From contig NC_056758.1 of NCBI RefSeq assembly GCF_018687715.1, positions 36,551,467 to 36,615,466 of the forward strand: DNA of 64,000 bases. The letters run 5' to 3'. The position numbers and the translations under genes were made by a program. Position 1 is the first letter of the stretch. The number at the start of each line of letters is the position of its first letter. The stretch is from Carya illinoinensis (lineage: Eukaryota; Streptophyta; Magnoliopsida; Fagales; Juglandaceae). Shown here piece after piece: positions 34,201-47,600 of the stretch. The notes beneath the pieces are model-generated. The model was not told where the DNA came from and searched no databases. It was given only the letters and a program-made list of their open reading frames with translations.

Positions 34201-37200
34201 AAATTGGGGCTGGAAGCGGAACTTGAAAGAATTGTAATTTTAGAAGAGACATGTTGGCGTCAAAAGTCAAGAGCGTTATGGTTGAAGGAAGGTGACCGAA
34301 GCACTAAGTTCTTTCACAGAATACTTAACTCACATAAGAGATACAACAACATGGAGATGCTGAAAATAGAGGGAGTGGAGTGTCAGGAAGAGCTAGTGAT
34401 AAACAACCATGTAGTTGACTTGTTTGAGCAATTACTTTCTAAGCAGGTGGGTTGGTGGCCTAAACTTGAAGGGCTTGGTTTTGATTTCATTGAACTTAAT
34501 GAGGTAGATCGACTGGATAGGCCTTTTGAGGAGATGGAGGTTTATGAAGTTGTGAGGAAAATGGTTAAAGACAAGGCATCGTGTCTTGATGGTTTCTTTC
34601 AAACTTGGGCTGTATTAAAACATGATCTCATGAAGGTGTTCCAGGAGTTCTACTCGGTGGGGAAGTTTGAAAAAATCCTTAATGCTACTTTTCTTTCACT
34701 AATACCAAAGAAGGTGGGGCCGAGTAGGTTAAGGCCTATTAGCTTAGTAAATGGGGTATACAAGATATTATCTAAGGTCTTAACGAATCGTTTGAGTGAG
34801 GTAGTGGGGAAGCTAATTTTGAAACCTCAAAATGCATTTGTCAAGGATAGACAAATCCTATATGCGGTTCTTATTGCTAATGAATGCATAGATAGTCGTC
34901 TAAAAACTGGTGAAGCAAGGATTATTTGCAAGCTAGACATGGAGAAGGCGTATGGCCACGTCTGGGACTTCCTTCTTGATCTGTTGGGGAAATGTGGTTT
35001 TGGGGAGAGATGGTGCTCGTGGATTAGGTGGTGCATATCAACAGTGAAATTCTCCGTCTTGATAAATGGAAGCCCAACTGGTTTGTTCCGTAGTACACGA
35101 GGTTTAAGACAAGGAGATCCGTTGTTCCCATTACTCTTTATTATTGTGATGGAGGCGTTAAGCAGAATGTCCTCGGCCTTGGTTGCAAATGGTTTGGTGG
35201 CTGGATTTAAGATCGGCTCTCTGAATAGGGGACTTGTTAACATATCTCATTTGTTGGTCGCAGATGGTACTCTTTTCTTTTGCGAAGCAGATCCTTACCA
35301 GATTTGAGTTCTGAAGGCCCTTCTCCTTTGTTTTGAAGTAACTTTCGGACTTAAAGGTTAATTTGGAAAAATCAGAGATGATGCCTATTGGAGGAGTTCG
35401 GCATATTAGACAGTTGGCTAGCATTTTGGGATGTACGACTGCGGTGTTACCCATGACCTATCTGGGGCTTCCGTTGGGGGCGGCCTCGAGAGCGACTCCA
35501 TTATGGGATTCAGTTATTGAGAAAGTGGTAGGATTACACTGATTAAGAGTACTCTATCTAATCTACCTACCTATTTTTTGTTATTGTTTCCTATTCCAGC
35601 AAAGGTGGCATTTCGATTAGAGAAACTTTGAAGGGATCTCTTGTGGGGTGGATTGGGAGAGGAATATAAATTTCACCTAGTTAAGTGGGAAAATGTATGT
35701 AGCCCTATCTCGATTGGGGGCTTGGGCATTAGAAATATGAGAACCTTCAATCGGGCGTTACTAGGTAAATGGTTGTGGAGGTATCAGAAGGAACTTGAAG
35801 CCCTTTGGAAGACGGTAATTGAGAGCAAATATGGGGAACTATGGGGGGGTTGGTGTACAAAAGAAGTGAGAGGAGTGTACGGAGTGGGTTTATGGAAACA
35901 TGTAAGAAGAGAGTGGGAGGTCTTTTCTCGCTATACTTGATTTCGCCTAGGAGAAGGAACCCGTATTAATTTCTGGTATGACACTTGGTGTGACCATGTT
36001 GCTCTAAAGGAATATTTTTCTTCATTATTTAGAGTTGCAAGAGATATTGATGCATCAGTAATAGATGTAAGGGAAAGATCAGGCCAATAGAACATCAACT
36101 TCAGTAGGGCTGCACAAGATTAGGAGATGAGTAGTTTTGAATCCTTTTACAGCCTTTTGTATTCTTGTGAACCGTGTAATTCACAGGATAGTCTATGGAG
36201 GATACCTATAGCTAAAGGCACTTTCTCGGTGCGCTCTTTTATAAGTCTTTTACTCAAGAGACACCTATACAGTTTCCATGGAGAAAGCTATGGAGACATA
36301 AGGCACCACCCAAAGCAACGTTCTTTGTGTGGACAACATTCTTGGGTAAGATCCTCACAACTGATAATTTGAGGAAGCATAGGGTGATCATTGCAGATTG
36401 GTGTTGCATGTATAGGAAGGGGGGTGAATCGGTGGACTATCTCTTAATACATTGTGAGATAGCGAGAGGGTTATGGAATGAGGTTCTTGGCAGAATTGAC
36501 TTGACTTGGGTTATGCCTGAGAATGTGGTAGGGGTTTTGGCCAGTTGGACAAATTTTAGAGGCAATCAACAGATAAAAGAGGTGTGGAAGATGATTCCCA
36601 TTTGCATCATGTGGTGTTTATGGCAAGAGCGCAATGAAAGGACGTTCGAAGACAAAGAGAGATCGATGAAGGAATTGAAAGCTTTCTTTATTAGAACTCT
36701 TTGTAATTGGACCATAGCAGTTGATTTCAATGGGGGAGTTACATGATTTTCTTATTTCCATGGCTCATACCTAGCTATGGCAACTATACATTGTATCGGG
36801 CTTTTGCCTATTCTTTGATGAATATAATTTATTTACTTATAAAAAAAAAAGTTCTATCTTGGTGTTGGTGGGTTGGTTGTTGGTACACATACCCTCACTC
36901 TTTTTGCCCATGTATTTGCTCCTCCTGTTGATGCATGTCAGCTAGCTGCTAGGTAATCACCTTGATCAAATACAGCTATCCAGTTATCCTAGTTTGTCCC
37001 CTCTCGTGGTCACAGCTAGAGTGGATGACAGGTTAGAGAGGATTATTGGGCAGTAATATGGATGTTGGCATCTGATGCCATACAGGTGCTTGCAAATGCT
37101 TCCTGAGAACAAAATGAATAGCAGTTTTTATTTATTTATTTATCTTGAGAAAGTTCTGTCTTGGTGTTGGTGGGTTGCGTATTACACATACCCTCACTCT

Positions 37201-38633
37201 TTTTGCCCTTGTATTTGGTCCTCCTGTTGATGCATGTCAGCTAGGTAATCACCTTTATTAAATACATCTATTCAGTTATCCTATTTGGTCTCCTCTCTCA
37301 TGGTCACAGCTAGTTAGAGAGGAATTGGAGACCTTTTCCTGCAACGGTGGAGACGATGGGTTTAGTTTATTGTCATTTGAGCTTTTAGCATGAAGATATC
37401 AATGCATTGACTACTAGAGCATGCTGACATCAGTGGTGTTGCATTTGTACATTACAGACACTATGTTTTACTTGGGTTTTACTTCCAAATAATTATGCTG
37501 TCTTTCTTTTTAGATGCATCGGATATGTTAAACTTTACATTGACGGTGCACAATATCATTTATTTATTAGATCTTTTTTTTAATGTTCTTACTATACAGC
37601 TGACCTCACCTATTAGAGCTGAAATTGATTTTAAACTCGGAGGTACTCAGTGCAACATCATAATGAGTAGACTAAAGCCGTGGTTGCGCCTCCACTACTC
37701 GAAAAAGAAAAAAATGGTGCTTCAGGAGGAAACTCTTGCTCTTGAAAAGTCTCAATCAATTGAATCCAAAGCCATCATGTGGACATGTACTGTCTCAGCC
37801 CCGGAGATGACCATTGTGCTCTATAGTGTCAACGGTTTGCCAGTTTATCATGTAAGTGCTATATTTATTGCTATCACATGGTGTTAGGTTAGGGGAAATG
37901 CTTGATGCCTTTATTTTGAAAAAGTGTTGTGTTAGTGCTCGTCAACTGTAAGATTGTTATGTCCTTGGGGTATCATTTGGACCTATTTTCAAATTGAGGC
38001 AACCAAATAAATATATTGAGTACATATGAGGAATGGAACTCGAGTTTCGTAGTATTCATCTACTTGATTCTATCATTAATAAACTACCTTGCTAATCTTG
38101 GTAACTAGTGCCCACGATAATTTTCTTATAAGAAAATGGCACCATGATAAAAGCAGAGATTCATAAAATTCTTACCAGTCTAATTTCCCGAAGCAAGGAA
38201 GCATTTGATTCAAGCTTCTGCAAATCAATACCATGGCAGGATTAAGATGCCATGATCAGACAATATAGTGACTAATCTTCAGCACAATGGTGGAGCAATG
38301 AGAATTCTGCTTTATATGAATTGTAAACATAAACATACTTCTCCACATTTCCATAAAATGGAACAACATTTTAAGCCTTGCATTATTAATGGCCATCAGA
38401 TTTAGTGAGGGGGCAACTACTTGGATCTACTACTGTTAAAGATGTGAAAAATTCACGTGGAGGCCCGTGATGAAAATCCGTTATTCTAGTGGGGCGTTTT
38501 GATGTACCATAAAACACTGTTTGACTTCGAGAACATATAAACTAGGGTTTTTTTTTTGGGGGGGGGGTATATGATAGTGATCACCTATTCATTTTATTTG
38601 AGGGTCTTAAATCAGTGGATATTTGACTTTAAA

Positions 38634-38678
<45 letters not shown>

Positions 38679-41600
38679 GATTCATTGGACACCTGATAGG
38701 AGGTAATTCTATTTCACTTCCCCATTTTTCTCCCAACACCTACTTATATATAAAAAAAAAAAAATTTCCTCCCAACACCCCCCTTTTGCCTATTAAGGTA
38801 CTTGTGTATTTTGGGGTCTTAAATGTGTTGGTCTTAATGATAGACTTGTTTAGTATTAGGGCTTTGAGTGAGCAATTTGGAGTTTTGATGGCCAATTTGT
38901 GGTGTACGGTAGTGGCTTAAGTTGCAGTGCCACCTTTTATTTGAGAGTTGTGTTTTTGTTTCTACAAATTTGACCACCTCAGTGCCTGTTTGGGATTGTG
39001 GTAGGAAATAGAGCTTTTCATAGTAGTTTGTAGAATTTTACTAAAAAGCTTTAATATTAAGAAGTTGTTTATTGTTTGGTAAAAATGCATGCTTTTAAAG
39101 TTAGTTATGGTGGTTTTGTTTTTTAAAATGTAGCATTATCTACAAGAGTTTGGAAGCACTTTTATAAATTTAGGGCCTGTTTGGGTTTGAGTTTGGAAGC
39201 TTAAAAAGTGCTTATAACAGCTAAAAAGCTCTTTTAAAGAAAATGTTATGTTTGGTAAATTTATAAAAAGTGTTTTAATCACTTAAAAAAGCTGAAAATC
39301 TACTTTTTTAAAAAGCACCAATTGAAGCTTTTATTGAAAAGTTCTTGAGATAACTGTGTATTTTTTAAAAACTATTGTAACTAACTTTAAAGCGCTTTAG
39401 ATACATGTTTATCAAACAGTAAACAGCTTCTGAAGTATAGAGCTTTATGGTAAAGCTCGACAATTAAAAGCACTACTGTGTAAAACTCTATTTCCTACCG
39501 CAATCCCAAACAACCCCTCAAATTATTGAATATTTATGCCAAATGAAGTTTTATATTTCAACAATTTTCATATTCACGTTTCTGATCCTTGCTTTCAGTA
39601 TGAAGTTGTGCAACTGCATACATGGATTGACACATCTAATTCTTTTTATGTTGGAATATAAATAATAGGTGACATGATTATGCTTTTATGGATGGAATTT
39701 CTAAGCTTCCTCCATTGTATAGTTCTCATTATATCTCTCTATTTCTTACTCTTTAACTTCCACTATTTGATGAAATACTGATTATGTATTTACAGTATTT
39801 TTAACTTCTGACTTCCTAATAGGTTTGCTCACAATCATCACACGTGTTTGCAAATAATATATCGAATATGGGAACTGCAGTGCACATGGAACTTGGTGAA
39901 ATAAATTTGCACATGGCAGATGAATATCAAGAATGCTTAAAAGAGAGCCTTTTCGGTGTGGAATCAAATTCAGGTTCTTTAATGAACATAGCAAAGGTTA
40001 GCTTGGATTGGGGTAAGAAGGACATGGAATCATCCGAGGAAGAGGGTCCTAGGTCTAAATTGGTTCTATCTGTTGATGTAACTGGTATGGGTGTATATTT
40101 AACTTTCAAGCACGTTGAATCACTTATATTAACTGCCATATCCTTTCAAACTCTCTTCAAAAAACTTTCTGCATCCGGAAAAAGAACAGCACAGAACCGG
40201 GTAGGGCGTTCCTCCAAATCTTCAGGGAAAGGGACACGGCTCTTAAAATTTAATCTTGAGCGCTGTTCTGTAAACTTCTGTGGTGATGTGGGTTTGGAAA
40301 ACACAGTTGTTGTAGATCCCAAGCGTGTGAATTATGGAACACAGGGTGGTCAGGTTGTTATCAGTGTGTCTGCTGATGGCACACCACGCTGTGCAAAAGT
40401 AATGCCCACACTATCAGAAGAATACAAGAAGTTGAAGTACTCTTTCTCTCTTGATATTTTCCATTTGAGTTTGTGTGTGAACAAGGAGAAACAGTCCACA
40501 CAGTTGGAACTTGAGAGAGCACGATCTGCCTATCAGGAGTATTTATTGAAACATAAGCCTGCCACAAAAGTGACGTTGTTTGACATTCAGAACGCCAAAT
40601 TTGTACGGCGATCTGGTGGCCTGAAAGAGATTGCTGTATGCTCTCTTTTCAGTGCTACTGATATTATGGTCAGGTGGGAGCCTGATGTACACCTATCATT
40701 AATTGAACTTGTTTTGCAATTGAAGTTGCTGGAACACAATCAGAAGCTTCACAGACATGGCAATGAATCTGTGGAAGACGTCCCTGGTGTCAGGGATATT
40801 GAACAGAAGAAAGAAGCCACTTCAGTATCAGGAAATGGTGATAGGCACAAGAAAAGGGAATCTATATTTGCCATTGATGTAGAAATGTTGCGTATATCTG
40901 CAGAGGTTGGAGATGGGGTTGACGCAATGGTTCAGGTTCAGTCTATCTTCTCTGAGAATGCCCGTATAGGAGTACTTCTTGAAGGGCTTATGCTTTGTTT
41001 CAACGGGTCAAGAGTATTCAGAAGTAGCCGAATGCAAATTTCACGTATTCCCAGTGCCTCTATAGATGCAGAAGTGCCAGTTGCCACTTCATGGGATTGG
41101 GTAGTACAAGGCCTTGATGTTCATATTTGCATGCCATATAGGTTGCAATTGCGTGCCATCGATGATGCCATTGAGGATATGTTGCGTGGTTTGAAGCTTA
41201 TAACTGCTGCTAAAACTAATCTAATTTTTCCCGCAAAGAAAGAAAGCTCAAAAGCTAAAAAGCCTGGCGCAACAAAATTCGGTAGTGTAAAGTTTTGCAT
41301 ACGTAAGCTAACTGCTGATATCGAGGAAGAGCCATTGCAGGGCTGGCTTGATGAACACTATCAGCTGATGAAGAATGAGGCTTGTGAGTTAGCTGTCAGG
41401 TTAAAATTTCTCGATGAATTTATTTCCAAAGCCAATCAAATTCCTAAAACAGCTGAAACAAATGATGCTAATGGATTAGAGGTTGACGTACAAGATCCTT
41501 CAGCTAATTGTCAAATGGAAGAAGAAATTTATAAACAGTCATTTCGATCATATTATCAGACATGTCAGAGTCTAGCACTGTCTGAAGGTTCAGGTGCCTG

Positions 41601-44600
41601 TAGAGAAGGGTTTCAGGCTGGTTTTAAGCCTAGCACTGCCAGAACTTCGCTTCTTTCCATTTCTGCCACAGATTTAGATGTAAGCTTGACTAGAATTGAT
41701 GGTGGAGATGCTGGGATGATAGAGGTTTTAAAGAAGCTGGATCCTGTCTGCCTTGAAAAAAATATACCATTTTCTAAGCTGTATGGGAGAAAAATACTCT
41801 TGCATACAGGCTCTCTCGTTGTTCAGCTACGAGATTACACATTTCCTCTTTTCTATGCTACTTCGGGTAAATGTGAAGGTCATGTTGTTCTAGCACAACA
41901 GGTGAAGTTCAGAGCTGCCTCTCTTTACTTTTATGGTTTCATTTTTAGTGTATACTTGCATTGTAGATGCTTTTTGGTTGTGAAAATCTGGCATCCTGGA
42001 TTTGTGAAAATTCATAGATTGGATAAGCACTTTTTTATTACTGAAGCCCATAAAAAAGATAATCATATCTTGAAACTTAAGGGTTTCACTTCTGTATGTA
42101 TCCTTTATAGCATGAACAACCTATGGACTGATAGATTGTTCTGTTATATGGGAGGGCGTTGCTATCATGGACCTTCTACGAAGTATGTGTACCTTTAAAC
42201 AGTCTCACTTTCTAAGAACTCCCTGCTTCTCTTTGACTAATATGATTCTACATTCCTGATTGTTCTCAATCAAATTAGTATAGAATAATGGTTTGAAGAT
42301 ATAATATACTTTTTAATGAGAATAGGCATAGCTCAAGTACACAAGACATGTACAAGAGCAACACCCATGTGTGATTGTCTAAAGATACAAGGAAATCATG
42401 AATGCTCATGCCATCAAAGTCTATTACAATCAACCAATGGAATAAAGTGTTAAGAAAAATATTCTAAGCTCGTCCATTTTCCATTCGAGATCATTGAAAC
42501 TCCTTTCATTTCTCTCCTTCCATAAGCACCACCAAAGGCAAATCGGGACCATCTTCCACATAGCTACAATGTGAGGATTAGCTTGGATGCCTCTCCAACT
42601 TGCTAGCAAATTGACCACCCTTCTTGGCATCACTCAAAGTAATCCCACTCTAGCAAAGATATCATTCTGTAAGCTCATGGCCACTTCACAATGCAATAAT
42701 AAGTGGTCAACAGGCTCCCCACTTTTTTTGCACATACAATACCAGTCCATCACAATGATTTGGCGCATCCTTAGATTGTCTAGGGTGAGAATCTTCCCTA
42801 AAGGAAGCTGTGTAGAAACCTATAAATGAGTCAACTTCCCAATCTTGTCCAGCTTTGAGGAAGTTGACATTCCATTGAAGGCATAATATTGACTCGCATC
42901 TACACCAGATTTTTTTTGTTTGTATCTCTGGCTTCACTGATGTTCATTTTGTATTCATGAAATATCTTGACATCCAAGTTATGTTCTGTGGCTGTGACTG
43001 TTTTCTCTTTGAATTAGGCAACCTGTTTTCAGCCTCAAATTTATCAAGATGTCTTTGTTGGAAGATGGAGAAAGGTGCGCATGCTTCGTTCAGCCAGTGG
43101 TACTACTCCACCAGTGAAAACATACTCAGATTTGCCCATACATTTTCAGAAAGGGGAAGTGTCCTTTGGAGTGGGCTATGAACCAGCTTTTGCTGATGTG
43201 AGCTATGCTTTTGCTGTGGCACTTCGCAGGGCTAATCTGAGTGTGAGGAATGTTGATTCTTCCGTTTCACAAACTCAGCCACCCAAAAAGGAACGGAGCT
43301 TACCCTGGTGGGATGATATGAGATATTACATTCATGGGAATATCACTTTAATGTTTTCTGAAACCCGATGGAATGTCCTTGCAACTACTGATCCCTATGA
43401 AAAGCTTGACAAACTTCAAATTATCTCTAGCTCAATGGAGATTCATCAGTCAGATGGTAAAGTTTATGTCTCAGCAAAAGATTTTAAGATTTTAGTGAGC
43501 AGTTTGGAGAGTTTGGCTAGCCGTCGTGGTTTAAAACTTCCTACTGGCATATCTTGTCCATTACTAGAGGCCCCGACCTTCACTCTTGAAGTTATGATGT
43601 ACTGGGAATGTGAATCTGGCAATCCTCTAAATCATTATCTACATGCATTTCCCTCTGAAGGCAAGCCTCGGGAAAAAGTTTTTGATCCTTTCAGATCAAC
43701 TTCTCTGTCCCTTCGGTGGAACTTCTCTCTTAGACCCCTCCTTCAGACGTCTGAGACGCAATCCCCACCTTCCACCTTGGAAGATAGTGCTGGTGTAGAC
43801 GGAACTGTCTATGGTCCTCCGCACAAGCTTGAGACTGTTTCGATTGTTTCTCCAACATTGAATATCGGTGCTCATGATCTAGCATGGATAATAAAATTTT
43901 GGAACATGAATTATGCTCCTCCTCACAAATTGCGTAGCTTTGCTCGCTGGCCCCGTTTTGGAATTCCAAGAGCTGTTAGATCTGGGAATTTATCATTGGA
44001 CAAAGTGATGACAGAATTTATGCTCCGAATAGATGCTACTCCCACCTGTATAAAGCATATGCCATTAGCTGATGATGATCCAGCCAAAGGACTGACATTC
44101 AATATGTCAAAGCTGAGGTATGAACTATGTTATAGTCGAGGTAAGCAAAAATACACTTTTGAAAGCAAGCGTGATCCTCTTGATCTCGTTTACCAAGGTC
44201 TTGACCTCCACACGCCTAAGGCATTTTTGAATAAAGATGATAGCACTAGTATTGCAAAAGTAGTTCAAATGACAAGAAAAAGTACCCAATCTGCATCCAT
44301 GGATAGAGTTTCCAGTGGGAAAAGTAATTATGTGAATGGTTGCACCGAGAAGCATCGTGACGATGGATTTCTTTTATCATCTGATTATTTTACAATTAGA
44401 AAGCAAGCCCCAAAGGCTGACCCTGCTAGGTTATTAGCCTGGCAAGAGGCTGGAAGAAGAAATCTTGAGATGACTTATTGGAGATCTGAGTTTGAAAATG
44501 GGAGTGAGAGTGATGAGCATACACGATCTGACCCAAGTGATGATGATGGGTACAATGTCGTAATAGCTGACAATTGTCAGCGTGTTTTTGTTTATGGCCT

Positions 44601-47600
44601 TAAGCTTTTGTGGACTATTGAGAACAGAGATGCCGTATGGTCCTGGGTTGGTGGTATATCCAAAGCATTTGAACCTCCAAAGCCTTCTCCTTCTCGGCAG
44701 TATGCCCAGAGGAAATTAGTTGAGGAAAACCAGCAAGGTGGTGGAGCTGAAACACATCAAGATGATATGGCTAAGCCCCTTTCTACCAGCCATGGTGCAA
44801 GTTCTCCCCCTCCTCAAAATGCAGAAACATCATCATCATTACCTTCGTTTTCCCTTAAAATGGAGAATTTGTCAGCTGCAGCTGCTGGTATATCTCAAGC
44901 AACCTTTGACGTTTTGGTTTGAAGGGTTTAGTTTAGCAGTGCAAATTCATTGATAGAACTAGTGACATTCAGTTTGTGTAGTTTTGCTCGAGGTACAAAT
45001 GATTGTCAGCAGCATTTAAGACATGTCTAGCTATATTTTGCCATCAGTTAGTTGAAGTTCTTATCAGTATGATTTTTCATTGCCAAAATATTCAGCTAAG
45101 AGGCACTTTGTTTTTGCATAATTTCCAGTGAAAAGTGTAAACATAACTGATCCTGAGGAGGACGGCACTCGTCATTTCATGGTGAATGTTATTGAGCCGC
45201 AGTTCAATCTTCACTCAGAAGACGCCAATGTAAGTTGTGAAGAAAACTTCAGCATCAAAACAATCTCCTCATTTTAGGTTGAAAAATATTATTATTAACT
45301 ATTGCTTATCTTGGCATTTTCTTTGATATGTATAAATTTGCATTCCTATTTATTTGTGCTCTCTGGTGGAGCAAGGCCCCATTTGGATAGTAAAAGTATT
45401 TCATCTCATCTCATCATTATAACTTTCCCAAATTCTCATAAAAAATATAATAAACAATTCAACTTTTCAAATCCCAAAACAATAATAATATTAAAAAATA
45501 ATAGTCTAACAATATTTTATTCAACTTTCACATCAACTCATCTCATCTTTACTCACTATCTAAACGGCACCTAAATTTCCATGGATATTCATATATTTCG
45601 AAATTTTCCAATGATGGATAATTGAGCTTGGGAAAGTGGAGATGAAAATAAACGTTGAAATTTTTTATTTTAGGTGAAATTTAATATTAGCTAGGTTGGT
45701 GATATTATCCTTTAGTAAACCTTCTTTGCAAATTTCGAAATGTTTGTTTGAGCAAAGATGTCAACTAGGCCGGTCAGAGATCCATATTTGTGCACAGACT
45801 ATGCCGATGGATGAATTGGAGATGAAATTTTGTGTTCGGAAGCACTTATGTGTGTTTTCTCAATGGAGGTTATGCCCTTTGTGTTAGGCGAGGATCTTTT
45901 GGATCTTATTGATTTAGGATGTCCAAGAGCATTGTGAGACAGCTAGAGCCTTGTGGTGCGAAGTGTTCAGCAGAATAGGGTTAAACTAGGTGATGCCTGC
46001 TACAGTGGTTGAGTTATTGGCCAGTTCGGTGATGTCGAGTGAAGTTCCATAGATCAAAGCTGTGTGGAAGATGGTCCTTATCTGCATTATGTGGTGTTTA
46101 TGGCGAGAGCGTAACGAGCGGACTTTCGAAGATAAGGAGCGGACATTAGAGGAGCTTCACATTTTATTTTTCACCACCTTATTTCTTTGGGCCATTGCTG
46201 TAGATTTTAATGGCCTAAATGTACATGATTTTCTTTTGTCCTCTATAGCGACCTAAATAGCCTTATCTCTTGTATACCTTTTTGTGTACTTGGGCTATGC
46301 ATATTCTTATTAACACTACTGTTTACCAATCAAAAAAAAAAAAAAGGATGTCCAAGAGCATTTTCATCACTTGCATAATTTATTTTTTTCTTTGAATCCA
46401 TGCATGAGCTGAAAATCTACTTGGGAAGTTTGAATTTGTGCTGATAGAGGAAATAAAAAATGTTGGCTGTTTGGCATGTATCCTTGGGTGTCAGGTGCCA
46501 TCTCTACCCACAAAGTATCTGGGTATCCTGTTGGGAGCATAGTTTAAGGTGAAGTTCTTTTGGGATGGTGTTATAAAAGAGATGGAATGTCGCGTATTTG
46601 GGTGGAAGTGGTTATGCTTATCCAAAGGTGGGAGGCTTACTCAGATCAAGAGTACACTTTCTAACCTTCCTAATTATTTCTTCTCTCCATTTTGCGTTCC
46701 GTTGGCATAGCCCAACGACTCAAGAAGTTTGTAGAGGGATTTCATGTGAGAGGGGCTGGTGTTGAGCTCAAATTCCACCTAGTCAGTGGCCAAGTTATGC
46801 ACACTGATTTCACTAGGCAGTTGGGGATTTGTTTTTATTGAACAAAGCCTTATTGGGAAAATGGTTATGGCATCATGATAACGAGAGAGAGGATTTGTGG
46901 AAGCATGTGGACAGTTGGTATTCAAGTGATGTCAGTGGGCTTTATGGGGTTGCGATGTGGAAGAACATCAGGAAAGGATGGGGGGTTTCTTTTATTTTAT
47001 TAGAATTGAGGTGGGTTAAAAATCAAAAATTAGGTTTTTTATGATGTGTGATGCAGGGACGAATCTTTTAGATTATCTTCCAAGAATTGTTTGTTTATCC
47101 TACTGTAAGGAGACTTCAGTTGCAGAACATTTGCTGGAGTATGATAATTGTCTCTAATGGAATGTTACTTTTAGTAGACCAGCCCATGATTGGGAGCTGT
47201 CTTTTGTTCTATAGCAAGATGTATTGCTTTAGATGGAGGAGCAACAATGATCAAATATGTTCGGTCTCGTCTATAAGATGGATCTTCGAGATAAGTCCTT
47301 TACATTGGGCTCATCCCTCCAGTTGGCTTATTAATTCGTTGGAAATGTATTGACAGAAATAAGCCGCCCTCAAGGGTGCCTTTTTTTTTCCCTCCCTTTA
47401 TAAAGGCCGCCTTAGGAAAGATCTTAACGACAAATAATTTGAGAAAGAGGCATGCTGCAACAATAGATTGGTGTTCAATGTGCGAAAAATGGGGGGCATT
47501 GATAATCTTCTGGTACATGGTGAGTTCGCTAGAGAATTATTGGTAGCGATGTTTAGCATTTGAGTAAATGAAGAGGTCATGCTCCTGTGAGTGGTGGAGT

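Larger units (their letters stand above)
33264..37599 (+). other. SABRE intron 7
   Basis: 4336 bp. It holds a sense-oriented LINE (33637-36850) and a tandem duplication of about 290 bp whose first unit is split by that LINE. Confidence 0.85.
37852..39822 (+). other. SABRE intron 8
   Basis: 1971 bp. It contains a (TG)n microsatellite and a MITE (38982-39517). The rest shows nothing recognisable. Confidence 0.8.

Noticed and set aside
33856..35307. 483-codon frame that could be taken as a functional reverse transcriptase gene
   Set aside because: The active-site FADD reads VADG, the frame ends early and the rest of ORF2 is in other frames; it is a dead LINE in an intron.
41902..42198. Extension of the SABRE exon 9 frame as coding sequence
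   Set aside because: The family sequence continues in exon 10 and a good GT donor sits at 41902.
42290..42960. Target duplication around ATAATAT for the intron 9 LINE
   Set aside because: The match is short and A/T-rich, so it is not better than chance.
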